Positions 57,093 to 64,000 of a DNA stretch of 64,000 bases are shown piece after piece. Source of the DNA: CAVVYA01 sp963752345 (GTDB lineage Bacteria > Pseudomonadota > Alphaproteobacteria > SMXQ01); NCBI GenBank assembly GCA_963752345.1, contig CAVVYA010000015.1:434001-498000 (forward strand). Direction: 5' to 3'. Each line of letters opens with the position of its first letter. Within the stretch, counting starts at the first letter, position 1. The notes below the pieces were generated by a model. It worked only from the letters and a program-made list of their open reading frames with translations, searched no databases and was not told where the DNA came from. The position numbers and the translations under genes were made by a program.

Positions 57093-57323
57093 TAGCCGGT
57101 CAGGCCGGTTCTCCCGGATCGACCAGATTCGGCGAAATGAAGGGCCAGCGCCGCCTTCGTGACCAGCCGACGTCAAACCCTCAATCTTTTGATCGGGTTA
57201 GTTTGAACGGGGGCCCGATTCGGCGCGCGGTCGCAGGCGTATGTGCCAGCTTGTTCAACCACTTGATTAATCATATAGTCCGCCTCACTCGGGTGGCGGT
57301 TCAAGGCAGCTGAAACAAAAAGC

Positions 57324-57701
57324 ATGACGCTTTTCTCTTCCATGAGAAAGCTTGTGGCCTTCGCGTTGGCGATGCTGGTCGTCGCCACGAGCGTTCAGCC
57401 TGTCCAAGCGCAATTCCGCCATGGCGAACTCCATGGCCATTGGCTGACGAGCAATTCGTCCGCCGGCGATTCCCATGGCATCCTGGAAGCCGCGCTCTAC
57501 ATCTCCGAGGAAAGCGAGAGTCAGACCGGCCGCAAGGGCCCGTCGCAGCGTATCGCGACGGGTGAGCCGGTTGCCATCGGCGTCGCCGTTCCGTTCGCGG
57601 ATCCATTTTTCATCCACGGCCATGTTCCGTCTTATCGCGCAGCGCATGCCGATAGCGGACTGTATCTATCCCCTCTTAAAACAGGTCCCCCGTCGCTCTG
57701 A
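57324..57701 (+). CDS. Possible small secreted protein, 125 residues
   Basis: MTLFSSMRKLVAFALAMLVV followed by ATSVQPVQAQ gives a good signal peptide with a likely cut after QA-QA. The rest is His- and Ser-rich (HGELHGHWLTSN; DPFFIHGHVPSYRAAHADS). There is no known family. The start could be at MRKLV (57342). It lies between two transporter loci on the same strand; the antisense frame is also open, so coding is probable but not certain. Confidence 0.45.
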   Translation: MTLFSSMRKLVAFALAMLVVATSVQPVQAQFRHGELHGHWLTSNSSAGDSHGILEAALYISEESESQTGRKGPSQRIATGEPVAIGVAVPFADPFFIHGHVPSYRAAHADSGLYLSPLKTGPPSL

Positions 57702-57872
57702 CCCAACCGGAGGTCTCGTTCGCTGTTGGCGACGAGGAACCGGTGCGGGTGTGCGGCTTTAACGGATCCGACCGCGACGACGCGCGCCATGTGTCGTCGC
57801 AGGGCTCGGCGAATCCGGCAGCCGCGACTTGATCCCTCGACGGCTAACCTTTTTAAGAATTGTGGTTGCAAC

Positions 57873-59957
57873 ATGGATAGTTTCACAGCGGAAGCCGCCT
57901 ATATGGCGGCATCAGCGGGCAAAGCCTTTTTCATACTCATGGAGCCGACTCGCCTGATGTTTCTGGCGACCGGTGCCATGCTCGGTCTGATCCTCGGGAT
58001 CGTGCCGGGCATCGGCGGTCTGGCCGGCACGGCGATGCTGCTGCCCTTTACCTTCGACATGGATCCCTATACGGCCTTCGCATTCCTGCTCGGACTCGGT
58101 TCAACGACCGCGACCGGCGATCCAATTCCAGCCATATTGTTCGGCGTGCCCGGAGGTGCCGCCTCCGCCGCAACCGTGCTCGACGGCTTCCCCATGGCGA
58201 AGAAGGGCGAGGCCGGACGCGCGCTGTCGGCGGCCTATATGTCGTCGCTGATGGGTGGCTTGTTCGGCGCCTGCCTGATGGGTCTCACGATCCCTGTCAT
58301 TCGGCCGCTGATGCTCTATATCGGATCGCCGGAATTGCTCGGCTTCGCCGTGTTCGGCATCTCGATGGTGGCGGTGCTCTCGGGCAATGCGCCATTGCGC
58401 GGCCTCGGGGTCGCCAGTTTCGGCATCATGATCGCCATGATCGGCTCCGATCCGCAGACCGGCACCCTGCGCTGGACCATGGACAGTCTCTATCTGTGGG
58501 ATGGCATGCCGTTCACGCCGATCGTCCTCGGGCTCTTCGCTCTGCCCGAGCTGTGCGATCTGTTGATCACCCGCGCGGCGATCGCCGAGGGTGCCGGAAA
58601 GGTCGACGTCTATAAGGGCCAATGGCAGGGCGTGAAGGATTGCTTCCGCCATTGGTGGCTGATCATGCGCTGTTCGTGGATCGGCGGAGGTATCGGCTCG
58701 ATTCCCGGCATCAGCGCGTCGGTCGTCGACTGGCTCGCCTATGGCCATGCGCTGAAGACCGAAAAAGGCGCGCGCCTGACCTTCGGCAAAGGCGACGTCC
58801 GCGGGGTCATCGCTTCGGAAAGCTCGAACAATGCCAAGGAGGGCGGCGCTCTCGTCCCGACCGTGGCATTCGGCGTTCCGGGTAGTGCCGGCATGGCGAT
58901 TTTGCTCGGCGCCTTCCTGATCCACGGCCTCGTCCCCGGCCCCGACATGCTGAACAAGAACCTCGACATCACCTATTCCATGGTGTGGTCGGTGGCCTTG
59001 GCCAACATTCTCGGCGCCGGCATGTGCTACGCCTTCAGCCCGCAGTTCGCCAGGCTGGCGACGCTGCGCTACACCCTGATCTGCCCGGCCGTCCTGGGCA
59101 TCATCTACATCGGTGCATTCGAAGCGTCGCGCCAGTGGGGCGATCTCTATGTCCTGCTGTTCTTCGGCCTGTTCGGCTGGATCATGAAGCAGTTCAAGTG
59201 GCCGCGTCCGCCACTCATCCTCGGCCTCGTGCTCGGAGATATCATCGAGCGCTACATGTTCATTTCCGTGGAACGGTACGGCATCGAGTGGCTCAAGCGT
59301 CCGGTGGTCGCGCTCATGTTCATCATGGCGTTCCTCGGGCTGTTCAGGCCGTTCATGCAGGACGTTAAAACGCACGGCGGCATCAAGAAGATGCTGACAA
59401 ACTTCCAAGCGCCCACGTTCCGATGGAATCAGATCTTCACGTTCGGATTTCTTTGTCTGCTCTGCGTCATGGTTTACCAGGGCACGAAGTGGAATTTCGA
59501 CGCGAAGATCGTGCCGATGATCGTCGGTACGCTCGGCATCACCGTGGTGGTGATCAGCCTGTTGAACGACATGTGCCGCATTCCGAAAGCGACCCACGTC
59601 GACAGCATGGCAGAAGCCGCCGAGCATGAGGTCGGTGCCAAGATGCACATGGATCTCGAATCCGATACCAAGCATCTGAGCGTTCAAACAATCGCGACCC
59701 GTGGCGTCATCTTCTTCAGCTATCTGCTCGGGTTCATGGCTTCCATGTATCTCATCGGGCTGATTCCCACAGTCGGCATTTTCGTCGTCCTCTTCATGAG
59801 GATCGAAGGAAAAGAACGCTGGTCGCTGACGATCCCGTATGCGGTGTTCATGGTGATCTTCATCTACCTGGGCTTCGACAAGTTCATGGCCGTGCCCTGG
59901 CCGCAGACTTGGATTGGGCAGGTATTCCCGGCGCTGAAGGTTATCCCCTCAGTCTGA
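57873..59957 (+). CDS. Fused TctA-TctB tripartite transporter permease
   Basis: A 694-residue membrane protein. Residues about 30-510 are TctA: GLILGIVPGIGGLAGTAMLL, ILFGVPGGAASAATVLDGFP, IGGGIGSIPGISASVVDWLA and SESSNNAKEGGALVPTVAFG. After a long loop the C-terminal part (about 510-694) adds helices (QIFTFGFLCLLCVMVYQGTK; IVPMIVGTLGITVVVISLLN; GVIFFSYLLGFMASMYLIGL; LTIPYAVFMVIFIYLGFDKF), a TctB-like unit. No binding protein gene is adjacent. The start at ATG 57873 lacks a good ribosome site. A terminator follows. Confidence 0.85.
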   Translation: MDSFTAEAAYMAASAGKAFFILMEPTRLMFLATGAMLGLILGIVPGIGGLAGTAMLLPFTFDMDPYTAFAFLLGLGSTTATGDPIPAILFGVPGGAASAATVLDGFPMAKKGEAGRALSAAYMSSLMGGLFGACLMGLTIPVIRPLMLYIGSPELLGFAVFGISMVAVLSGNAPLRGLGVASFGIMIAMIGSDPQTGTLRWTMDSLYLWDGMPFTPIVLGLFALPELCDLLITRAAIAEGAGKVDVYKGQWQGVKDCFRHWWLIMRCSWIGGGIGSIPGISASVVDWLAYGHALKTEKGARLTFGKGDVRGVIASESSNNAKEGGALVPTVAFGVPGSAGMAILLGAFLIHGLVPGPDMLNKNLDITYSMVWSVALANILGAGMCYAFSPQFARLATLRYTLICPAVLGIIYIGAFEASRQWGDLYVLLFFGLFGWIMKQFKWPRPPLILGLVLGDIIERYMFISVERYGIEWLKRPVVALMFIMAFLGLFRPFMQDVKTHGGIKKMLTNFQAPTFRWNQIFTFGFLCLLCVMVYQGTKWNFDAKIVPMIVGTLGITVVVISLLNDMCRIPKATHVDSMAEAAEHEVGAKMHMDLESDTKHLSVQTIATRGVIFFSYLLGFMASMYLIGLIPTVGIFVVLFMRIEGKERWSLTIPYAVFMVIFIYLGFDKFMAVPWPQTWIGQVFPALKVIPSV

Positions 59958-59992
59958 GAATGCGGCTTTCGGGGCGTGCCTAGCATGACCGC

Positions 59993-60037
59993 GACAAGCC
60001 TCGGCCGGGAAACCAGCCGGGGCTTGTCGTTTTTTTT
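59993..60037 (+). terminator. Rho-independent terminator after the fused permease
   Basis: GACAAGCC(T)CGGC / GCCGGGGCTTGTC with a short loop, then eight T. It lies 36 bases after the permease stop. Confidence 0.9.
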
Positions 60038-60191
60038 GTGAGGGGGAGTCGGTCTTTCCACCGGTTTGCTCGTGCATCCCGACCCGAGATATGAGCGCGG
60101 CTGCCAGAAAATTGCCGCTTGCGCCACATCGGCTTCAAGCCCTCCAATTCCCAGATACAAGATCCGGCTGGGAACATGGAGGAACGGCGTC

Positions 60192-60629
60192 ATGCGTTGG
60201 GTGATCTCGCTGGGTCTGACGGGCGCGTTGTTCCTGACTGGCTGTGCCCCGGTGGCGATGACGGCGGGCGGCATCGCGGGCAGCGCGGGGGTCAATCACG
60301 CGCTCAACGGCATCGCCTACAAGACCTTCACGGCACCCGTCCGCCAAGTCCGGGTCGCGACGATCCGCAGCCTCAGTCGGATGGAGATGAAGATCACCAG
60401 CGACACGAAACAGGACGACGGTTGGCGGATCGAAGCGGCTGCCGCCGAGCGCACCATCGAGATCGACCTGGAGGCTCTGACGCGGTCCGCCACGCGCATG
60501 CGGGTCGTTACGAACAAGGGCGGCTTCTTCTTCAAGGACAGCGCCACCAGCACGGAGATCATTCTGCAGACGGCGCAGCGGCTCGAGGGCGCAAGCACGG
60601 TGCAAAGAGCAAACACGGCGCAAAGATAG
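60192..60629 (+). CDS. DUF3568-type lipoprotein
   Basis: A 145-residue protein with a lipoprotein signal (LGLTGALFLTGCAPVAM; Cys about 18). The rest has NHALNGIAYKTFTAPVRQVR, VATIRSLSRMEMKITSDTKQ and AAAERTIEIDLEALTRSATR, a pattern of the DUF3568 family of small periplasmic lipoproteins. Function unknown. Start at ATG 60192; eight bases separate its stop from the next gene. Confidence 0.8.
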   Translation: MRWVISLGLTGALFLTGCAPVAMTAGGIAGSAGVNHALNGIAYKTFTAPVRQVRVATIRSLSRMEMKITSDTKQDDGWRIEAAAAERTIEIDLEALTRSATRMRVVTNKGGFFFKDSATSTEIILQTAQRLEGASTVQRANTAQR

Positions 60630-60637
60630 GTGACCAC

Positions 60638-61225
60638 ATGCGGCGCGTATTGACGTTGATCGGGTTCCTGATGGCTCTCATCGCCTCCGGCGAGACACAG
60701 GCTCAAGCCAAGGTCGCCTCTTACGACGCCTTGTCCGATGCCAATCGGCGGATCGTCAGCGCCCTCTACGAGGCGCAACTCGGATCGCGCCGCGACATGG
60801 CCGGTCATCCGCTCTTGTCGAAGGACGAAATCACCGCCATGCGCCGTAAAGCGAGCTGGGAAGAGGTTCATCAGCGTCTTGCGGCGCGGGGCCATGTCGC
60901 CTCCAAAAACCTGGCCGACGCGATCCGCAGCTACAACCAGGACGCCCCCTCGACGACGAACCGGCTTCTCATCATCAGCACCGGAAGCGGTAGCCAGGTG
61001 GTGCTCAACCGGTATAGACCGCTGCGCTCCACGGCACCCGAGCGGGCCCAGGCAAACGTCATTCCAGCACCGATCACCGCGCGGCCGGAAGTCACAACTG
61101 TCGAGCTTCCTGTGGCGACGGCTGCGGGGCCCGCAGATGCGCCTCCCGTCGATAGCCAAGCCAGCGTCGCCGCTGCCGGCGCCGCGGCCGATATGGCCGG
61201 AATATCGCGCGTCTCGGCTCCCTGA
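60638..61225 (+). CDS. Uncharacterised secreted protein, 195 residues
   Basis: Signal peptide (LTLIGFLMALIASGETQAQA), then a soluble helical part with SYDALSDANRRIVSALYEAQ, LLSKDEITAMRRKASWEEVH and QRLAARGHVASKNLADAIRS, and an Ala/Pro-rich tail. It follows the DUF3568 lipoprotein after 8 bases, so both are likely envelope proteins of one operon. No family is recognised. Confidence 0.7.
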   Translation: MRRVLTLIGFLMALIASGETQAQAKVASYDALSDANRRIVSALYEAQLGSRRDMAGHPLLSKDEITAMRRKASWEEVHQRLAARGHVASKNLADAIRSYNQDAPSTTNRLLIISTGSGSQVVLNRYRPLRSTAPERAQANVIPAPITARPEVTTVELPVATAAGPADAPPVDSQASVAAAGAAADMAGISRVSAP

Positions 61226-61554
61226 TCTCCTTCCATCTCTGTCCCGGGCCACGGGTGTCACGCGTGGGGATTCGGCCCCCGTGCGACAGACATACGCTTT
61301 TGCACGCGATGGATTTACATCCGTCAATACCAATCGAGCGCCGCATCCCTCGACAATTCACAGTCAGACAGGAACAGGAGGGGACCAAATGCTTTGGCGG
61401 CCGGGTTTTCGTCTTTAAATGGCCTGCGGTTACAAAAATGTCACCAATCGTACAGACGACCGAACGCACGCCGTGCTTTTCAGGACGTTTGTTAATAGTC
61501 GTGTCTCTTTGGACACCTCGGCGTCAACAACAGCGGCGAGGCAACGCGGAAAGA
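61226..61554. other. Intergenic region before the Crp/Fnr gene
   Basis: 329 bases without a recognised gene. A short frame MLWRPGFRL (61389-61418) follows an excellent AGGAGGGG site and could be a leader peptide. No operator is assigned. Confidence 0.35.
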
Positions 61555-62332
61555 ATGCAGGCAAAGGGAAGCCCCAAACTTGTGAACCGGTTGATGGCCC
61601 GTTTCCCGCGCGAGGCGCAGGAGCGGCTCACGCCGAAGCTTGAGTCGCTTTCTCTGGTACGCCGTCAGGTCGTCTATGAGGGCCAGAGCCCGATCGACTT
61701 CATCTACTTTCCAACGACGTGCGTTCTGTCCCTCGTGCAGCTCATGGAAAATGGTGCCATGGCGGAAGCCGCCACCGTGGGCAACGAAGGCATGACGGGC
61801 ATCGCCCTATCCATGGGGCAGCGCCTGCCGCTGGGGCGCGTCATTGCGCAACTGCCGGGCGAGGTCGTCGCGCGTCGATGTCAACATCATGCAGAAGCTG
61901 GTCGAGGAAATGCCGGCCGTGCGCCACATCGTTCAACGGTTCGGCTTGGCGTTCATGCATCAGTTGTCGCAATCCACCGGCTGCAATCAGTTTCACTCGA
62001 TCAAGCAGCGCTGCGCGCGCTGGCTGCTCACCATGCACGAGCGCGCGCCGGGCGACGAGATGGCGCTGACCCACGAGTTCCTGGCCGAGATGCTCGGCGC
62101 CCGGCGTGCCACGATCACCCTGATCGTCGGCGACCTGCAGCGCGCCGGGATCATCCGGTCGAGTCACGGCCGCCTGGTCATCGTTGACCGCGCCGGGTTG
62201 GAAGGCGTGTCATGCGAATGCTATGCCGCAGTGCGGCGCAAATACGAGATGCTGATCAGCGATCCGTTCACACCCGAGACACGTGGTCGCGGCGAGTTGA
62301 AAAGCGGAACGTCACCGCGGTCCCGGACGTAG
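61555..62332 (+). pseudogene. Crp/Fnr-family transcriptional regulator, one-base frameshift
   Basis: About 258 residues after repair. The cAMP-binding-like domain has RQVVYEGQSPIDFIYFPTTC, VLSLVQLMENGAMAEAATVG and NEGMTGIALSMGQRLPLGRV. The helix-turn-helix part has DEMALTHEFLAEMLGARRAT and ITLIVGDLQRAGIIRSSHGR. An extra G near 61873 (GTC-G-CGC) breaks the frame before RVDVNIMQKLVEEM. The effector is unknown: no haem or Fe-S cysteines stand out. The start is ATG 61555. Confidence 0.85.
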
Positions 62333-62890
62333 GACTGCTGCTGACGCCGAAATCGGCATTGAGCTGACCGGCGAGTTCTCGCACCAATCCCAATCCATTC
62401 GTCGAAGTCGCGAGCGTGGCATTCGGTGCGCCAATGCCGTCGTCCGCGATGCGAATCATCGCACTTTCCTTCGCCGCCTTGTAGCCGACGGTCATGACCA
62501 CGTGGCCTGCCCGGTTCGGGAAACGCGTGGCGCAGGCTGTTGCGCAAGATTTCATCGGCCGCGAGATTGAGCGCGATCGCCTGCTGCACCGGCAGCCACA
62601 ACTCATCCCCGCCCACGATGCCCGGATATATCTGGCCGCTCGAGCCGCGAGTGCAGGGCCGTCCAGCGATCGCGCAGCATGGAGATGACGGAAACCATCC
62701 CGGTGGCGTCGTCCGTCGAGGCGAGGATCGGTTGCGACAACGCGTGCAGCCTTTGCGCCAAATCGCTGAGTTCCTGCTGCACGTTGGGAAATGTGGCGGT
62801 CCGCGCCCTGAACTCGACCAAGCTGATGCTCAGTTGCGCGAGATCGCGCAACCAATAAATCGGGCCGGGCTCATGGCGGAAGTTTTCCAA
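62268..62890 (-). pseudogene. Histidine kinase-like ATPase, two frameshifts, no clear His box
   Basis: About 206 residues after repair. MENFRHEPGPIYWLRDLAQL leads through LVEFRARTATFPNVQQELSD and RLHALSQPILASTDDATGMV. The ATPase part has IALNLAADEILRNSLRHAFP (N box), IADDGIGAPNATLATSTNGL (G1) and LGLVRELAGQLNADFGVSSS, of the HWE/HisKA_2-like ATPase group. The expected phospho-accepting HRxKN block is not visible, so it may be a regulator ATPase rather than a kinase. Extra bases near 62630 and 62525 break it. Divergent from a response regulator and overlapping the end of the Crp gene. Confidence 0.75.
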
Positions 62891-62998
62891 GACGGGTTCC
62901 CTTATAGGTTGTGGCGCAATCTCAGGAACTTTTTGTGAATTGATGACTTAATGACGAAGCACTACAGTGTGTCTGTACGATATCGAACAAAAACCGAC

Positions 62999-63081
62999 GG
63001 GGTCCAGACACTCATTCCTTGCCTGCTAAGGAAGGATGGAACCCCGTGCAAGTCCCGCTGCCGCTGGGTAGGGGACAGGGG
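62999..63081 (+). promoter_or_regulatory. Structured leader of the response regulator (possible riboswitch)
   Basis: GGGGTCC (62999-63005) can pair with GGAACCCC (63038-63045) around an inner hairpin TTCCTT-GCCTGCT-AAGGAA. After it comes GTGCAAGTCCCGCTGCCGCT, which resembles the GGAA-GTGCAAGTCC core of cobalamin riboswitches. The same CCCC can instead pair with AGGGG near the start codon (63077-63081), giving two exclusive folds. The cobalamin idea is a resemblance only. Confidence 0.35.
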
Positions 63082-63089
63082 CGTATTGA

Positions 63090-63458
63090 ATGGACTCTTC
63101 GACCGTTCTGATAGTGGAAGATGAAATCCTTGTCGCGTTGATGATCGAAGAGACGCTCGCCGAAGCAGGGTTCCGGATCGCCGGCCTTTACCGTTCCGGC
63201 GCCGCTGCGCTCGATCATCTGAAACGAGCCCCGCCGCACATTCTGCTGCTCGATGTGTATCTGCAAGGTGATCTCTCCGGCCTGGATGTCGCTCGCGCCG
63301 TCCGAAGCTTCTGGTCGGGGCCGATCGTGTTTCACACCTCCGCGTCGGATCCCGGCGCGCGTGAGCAAATGGCGTCCATTCCGAATGCGACGGTGGTGTT
63401 CAAACCCGCGACCCGCACGGAGCTTCTGAACGCCGTGCGCAGCGCGCAGCCGAAATAA
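63090..63458 (+). CDS. Single-domain response regulator
   Basis: A 122-residue CheY-like receiver: TVLIVEDEILVALMIEETLA, HILLLDVYLQGDLSGLDVAR with the Asp, VFHTSASDPGAR and TVVFKPATRTELLNAV with the Lys. No output domain. It is divergent from the ATPase at 62268-62890, so both may form one signalling pair. ATG 63090. Confidence 0.9.
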   Translation: MDSSTVLIVEDEILVALMIEETLAEAGFRIAGLYRSGAAALDHLKRAPPHILLLDVYLQGDLSGLDVARAVRSFWSGPIVFHTSASDPGAREQMASIPNATVVFKPATRTELLNAVRSAQPK

Positions 63459-63715
63459 CGCAAGGGCCGGCGTCGGGTTCCTGAACAGGCCGGGAGCGGC
63501 CAAGCGCGCGGTCAGTGCAGGGCTTCGCACAAAGTCAGGAATCGCGCGATATCCGGATCCGGCTCTTCCGGCGATGTGAGATCGCAACCAGCACGTGAGC
63601 ATGGACGTTATCGACCAAGTGAATCATAGGGAGACGAGGGGAGCGGGCGTCAGGGTGTCATCCAGTGCAGCGGGCAGTGGGTGCGCACCCATGGCCAGGG
63701 GTGCGCACGCCGGCG

Positions 63716-64000
63716 TCAAACCTCGGCCTTGCTGTCGTTTTCGTACCAGCGGCGTTCGGACTCGGCGGGGCGCGACTGGCGTGCCGCGCGAGCCTGGCCG
63801 GTCGACAGGTCGAACCGGATCATCGTGTCGAGCGCCGGGTCGCGGGCGACTCCGACCGGATCCTGGCCGCCTTGCATCCGCTCGATCTGCTCGCGCAGCA
63901 TCTTGCGGTAGAGCACCACGCCGCGGTCCATGGTGCCGAGGGTCTCCCGGCTGCGGTCGACCACCGGCCCTTGCGTTTCCCACGCCATCATGTCCTGGCT
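63716..64000 (-). CDS. Rieske-type aromatic-ring-hydroxylating oxygenase alpha subunit, C-terminal part
   Basis: The last 94 codons of a gene that enters from the right. SQDMMAWETQGPVVDRSRET then LGTMDRGVVLYRKMLREQIE and GGQDPVGVARDP form the C-terminal helical end of the phthalate-dioxygenase-like alpha subunits. The Rieske centre and mononuclear iron ligands lie outside the window. Substrate cannot be stated. Confidence 0.8.
   Translation of the reverse strand, partial: SQDMMAWETQGPVVDRSRETLGTMDRGVVLYRKMLREQIERMQGGQDPVGVARDPALDTMIRFDLSTGQARAARQSRPAESERRWYENDSKAEV

Overview
The window is about 64 kb of GC-rich alphaproteobacterial chromosome, most likely from the Rhodospirillales or a relative. 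The reasons are the alphaproteobacterial flagellar genes (fliX, a motE-type gene, a DUF6468 gene), the flhB-cckA neighbourhood, the recA-alaS-icd neighbourhood, an alphaproteobacterial SOS box (GAAC-N7-GAAC) before recA, and CtrA-type boxes (TTAA-N7-TTAA) between flagellar genes. No tRNA, rRNA or CRISPR array was seen.

Layout. 1-23277 is a flagellar cluster: flgL(partial)-flgK-flgN-flgJ-flgI and flgH-flgA-flgG-flgF on the minus strand, separated by fliX and dksA; then fliL-fliM-DUF6468-motE and a 1246-residue repeat protein on the plus strand; a GNAT acetyltransferase and a pirin; fliO-fliP, a small unknown and an FlhB-C-terminal-like gene; csrA; and flgB-flgC-fliE-fliQ-fliR-flhB. An IS5/IS427-type insertion (23277-24119) sits exactly at the flhB stop codon and separates it from cckA, the kinase that feeds CtrA, which in turn is the likely regulator of the flagellar promoters here. 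27-34 kb holds a secreted cyclophilin, a KTSC protein, an OpgC-like membrane protein and two adjacent IS1595-family elements (29324-31917 and 31933-33682). Both have clear 8-bp target duplications and both carry passenger genes. The second ends 14 bp before the recA SOS box. 34-46 kb is recA-alaS-[TetR/RND efflux cassette]-icd-LOG. 46.7-53.8 kb holds an APC permease, two cytochrome c genes, a LysM protein, psd-pssA and a response regulator. 54-60 kb holds a tripartite tricarboxylate transporter (tctB-tctA-tctC) and a separate fused TctA-TctB permease. 60-64 kb holds two small envelope proteins, a Crp/Fnr regulator, a divergent ATPase/response-regulator pair with a structured leader, and the end of a Rieske oxygenase.

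A dominant property is single-base frame disruption. recA and alaS carry roughly 30 or more one-base indels in 4 kb. Isolated ones occur in cckA, the cyclophilin, all three transposases, two passenger genes, tetR, LOG, APC, LysM, crp, the ATPase gene, the GNAT and fliO. Nearly all insertions are a G placed after C or a C placed after G, while most neighbouring genes are perfectly open. I read this as mainly a systematic sequencing or consensus artefact, because recA and alaS are housekeeping genes, but it should be tested. Genes are listed with their reconstructed extents.

I found no convincing new defence or biosynthetic system. The most original leads are the passenger-carrying IS1595 pair, the indel signature, the near-identical terminators flanking the efflux cassette, and the structured leader before the 63-kb response regulator.
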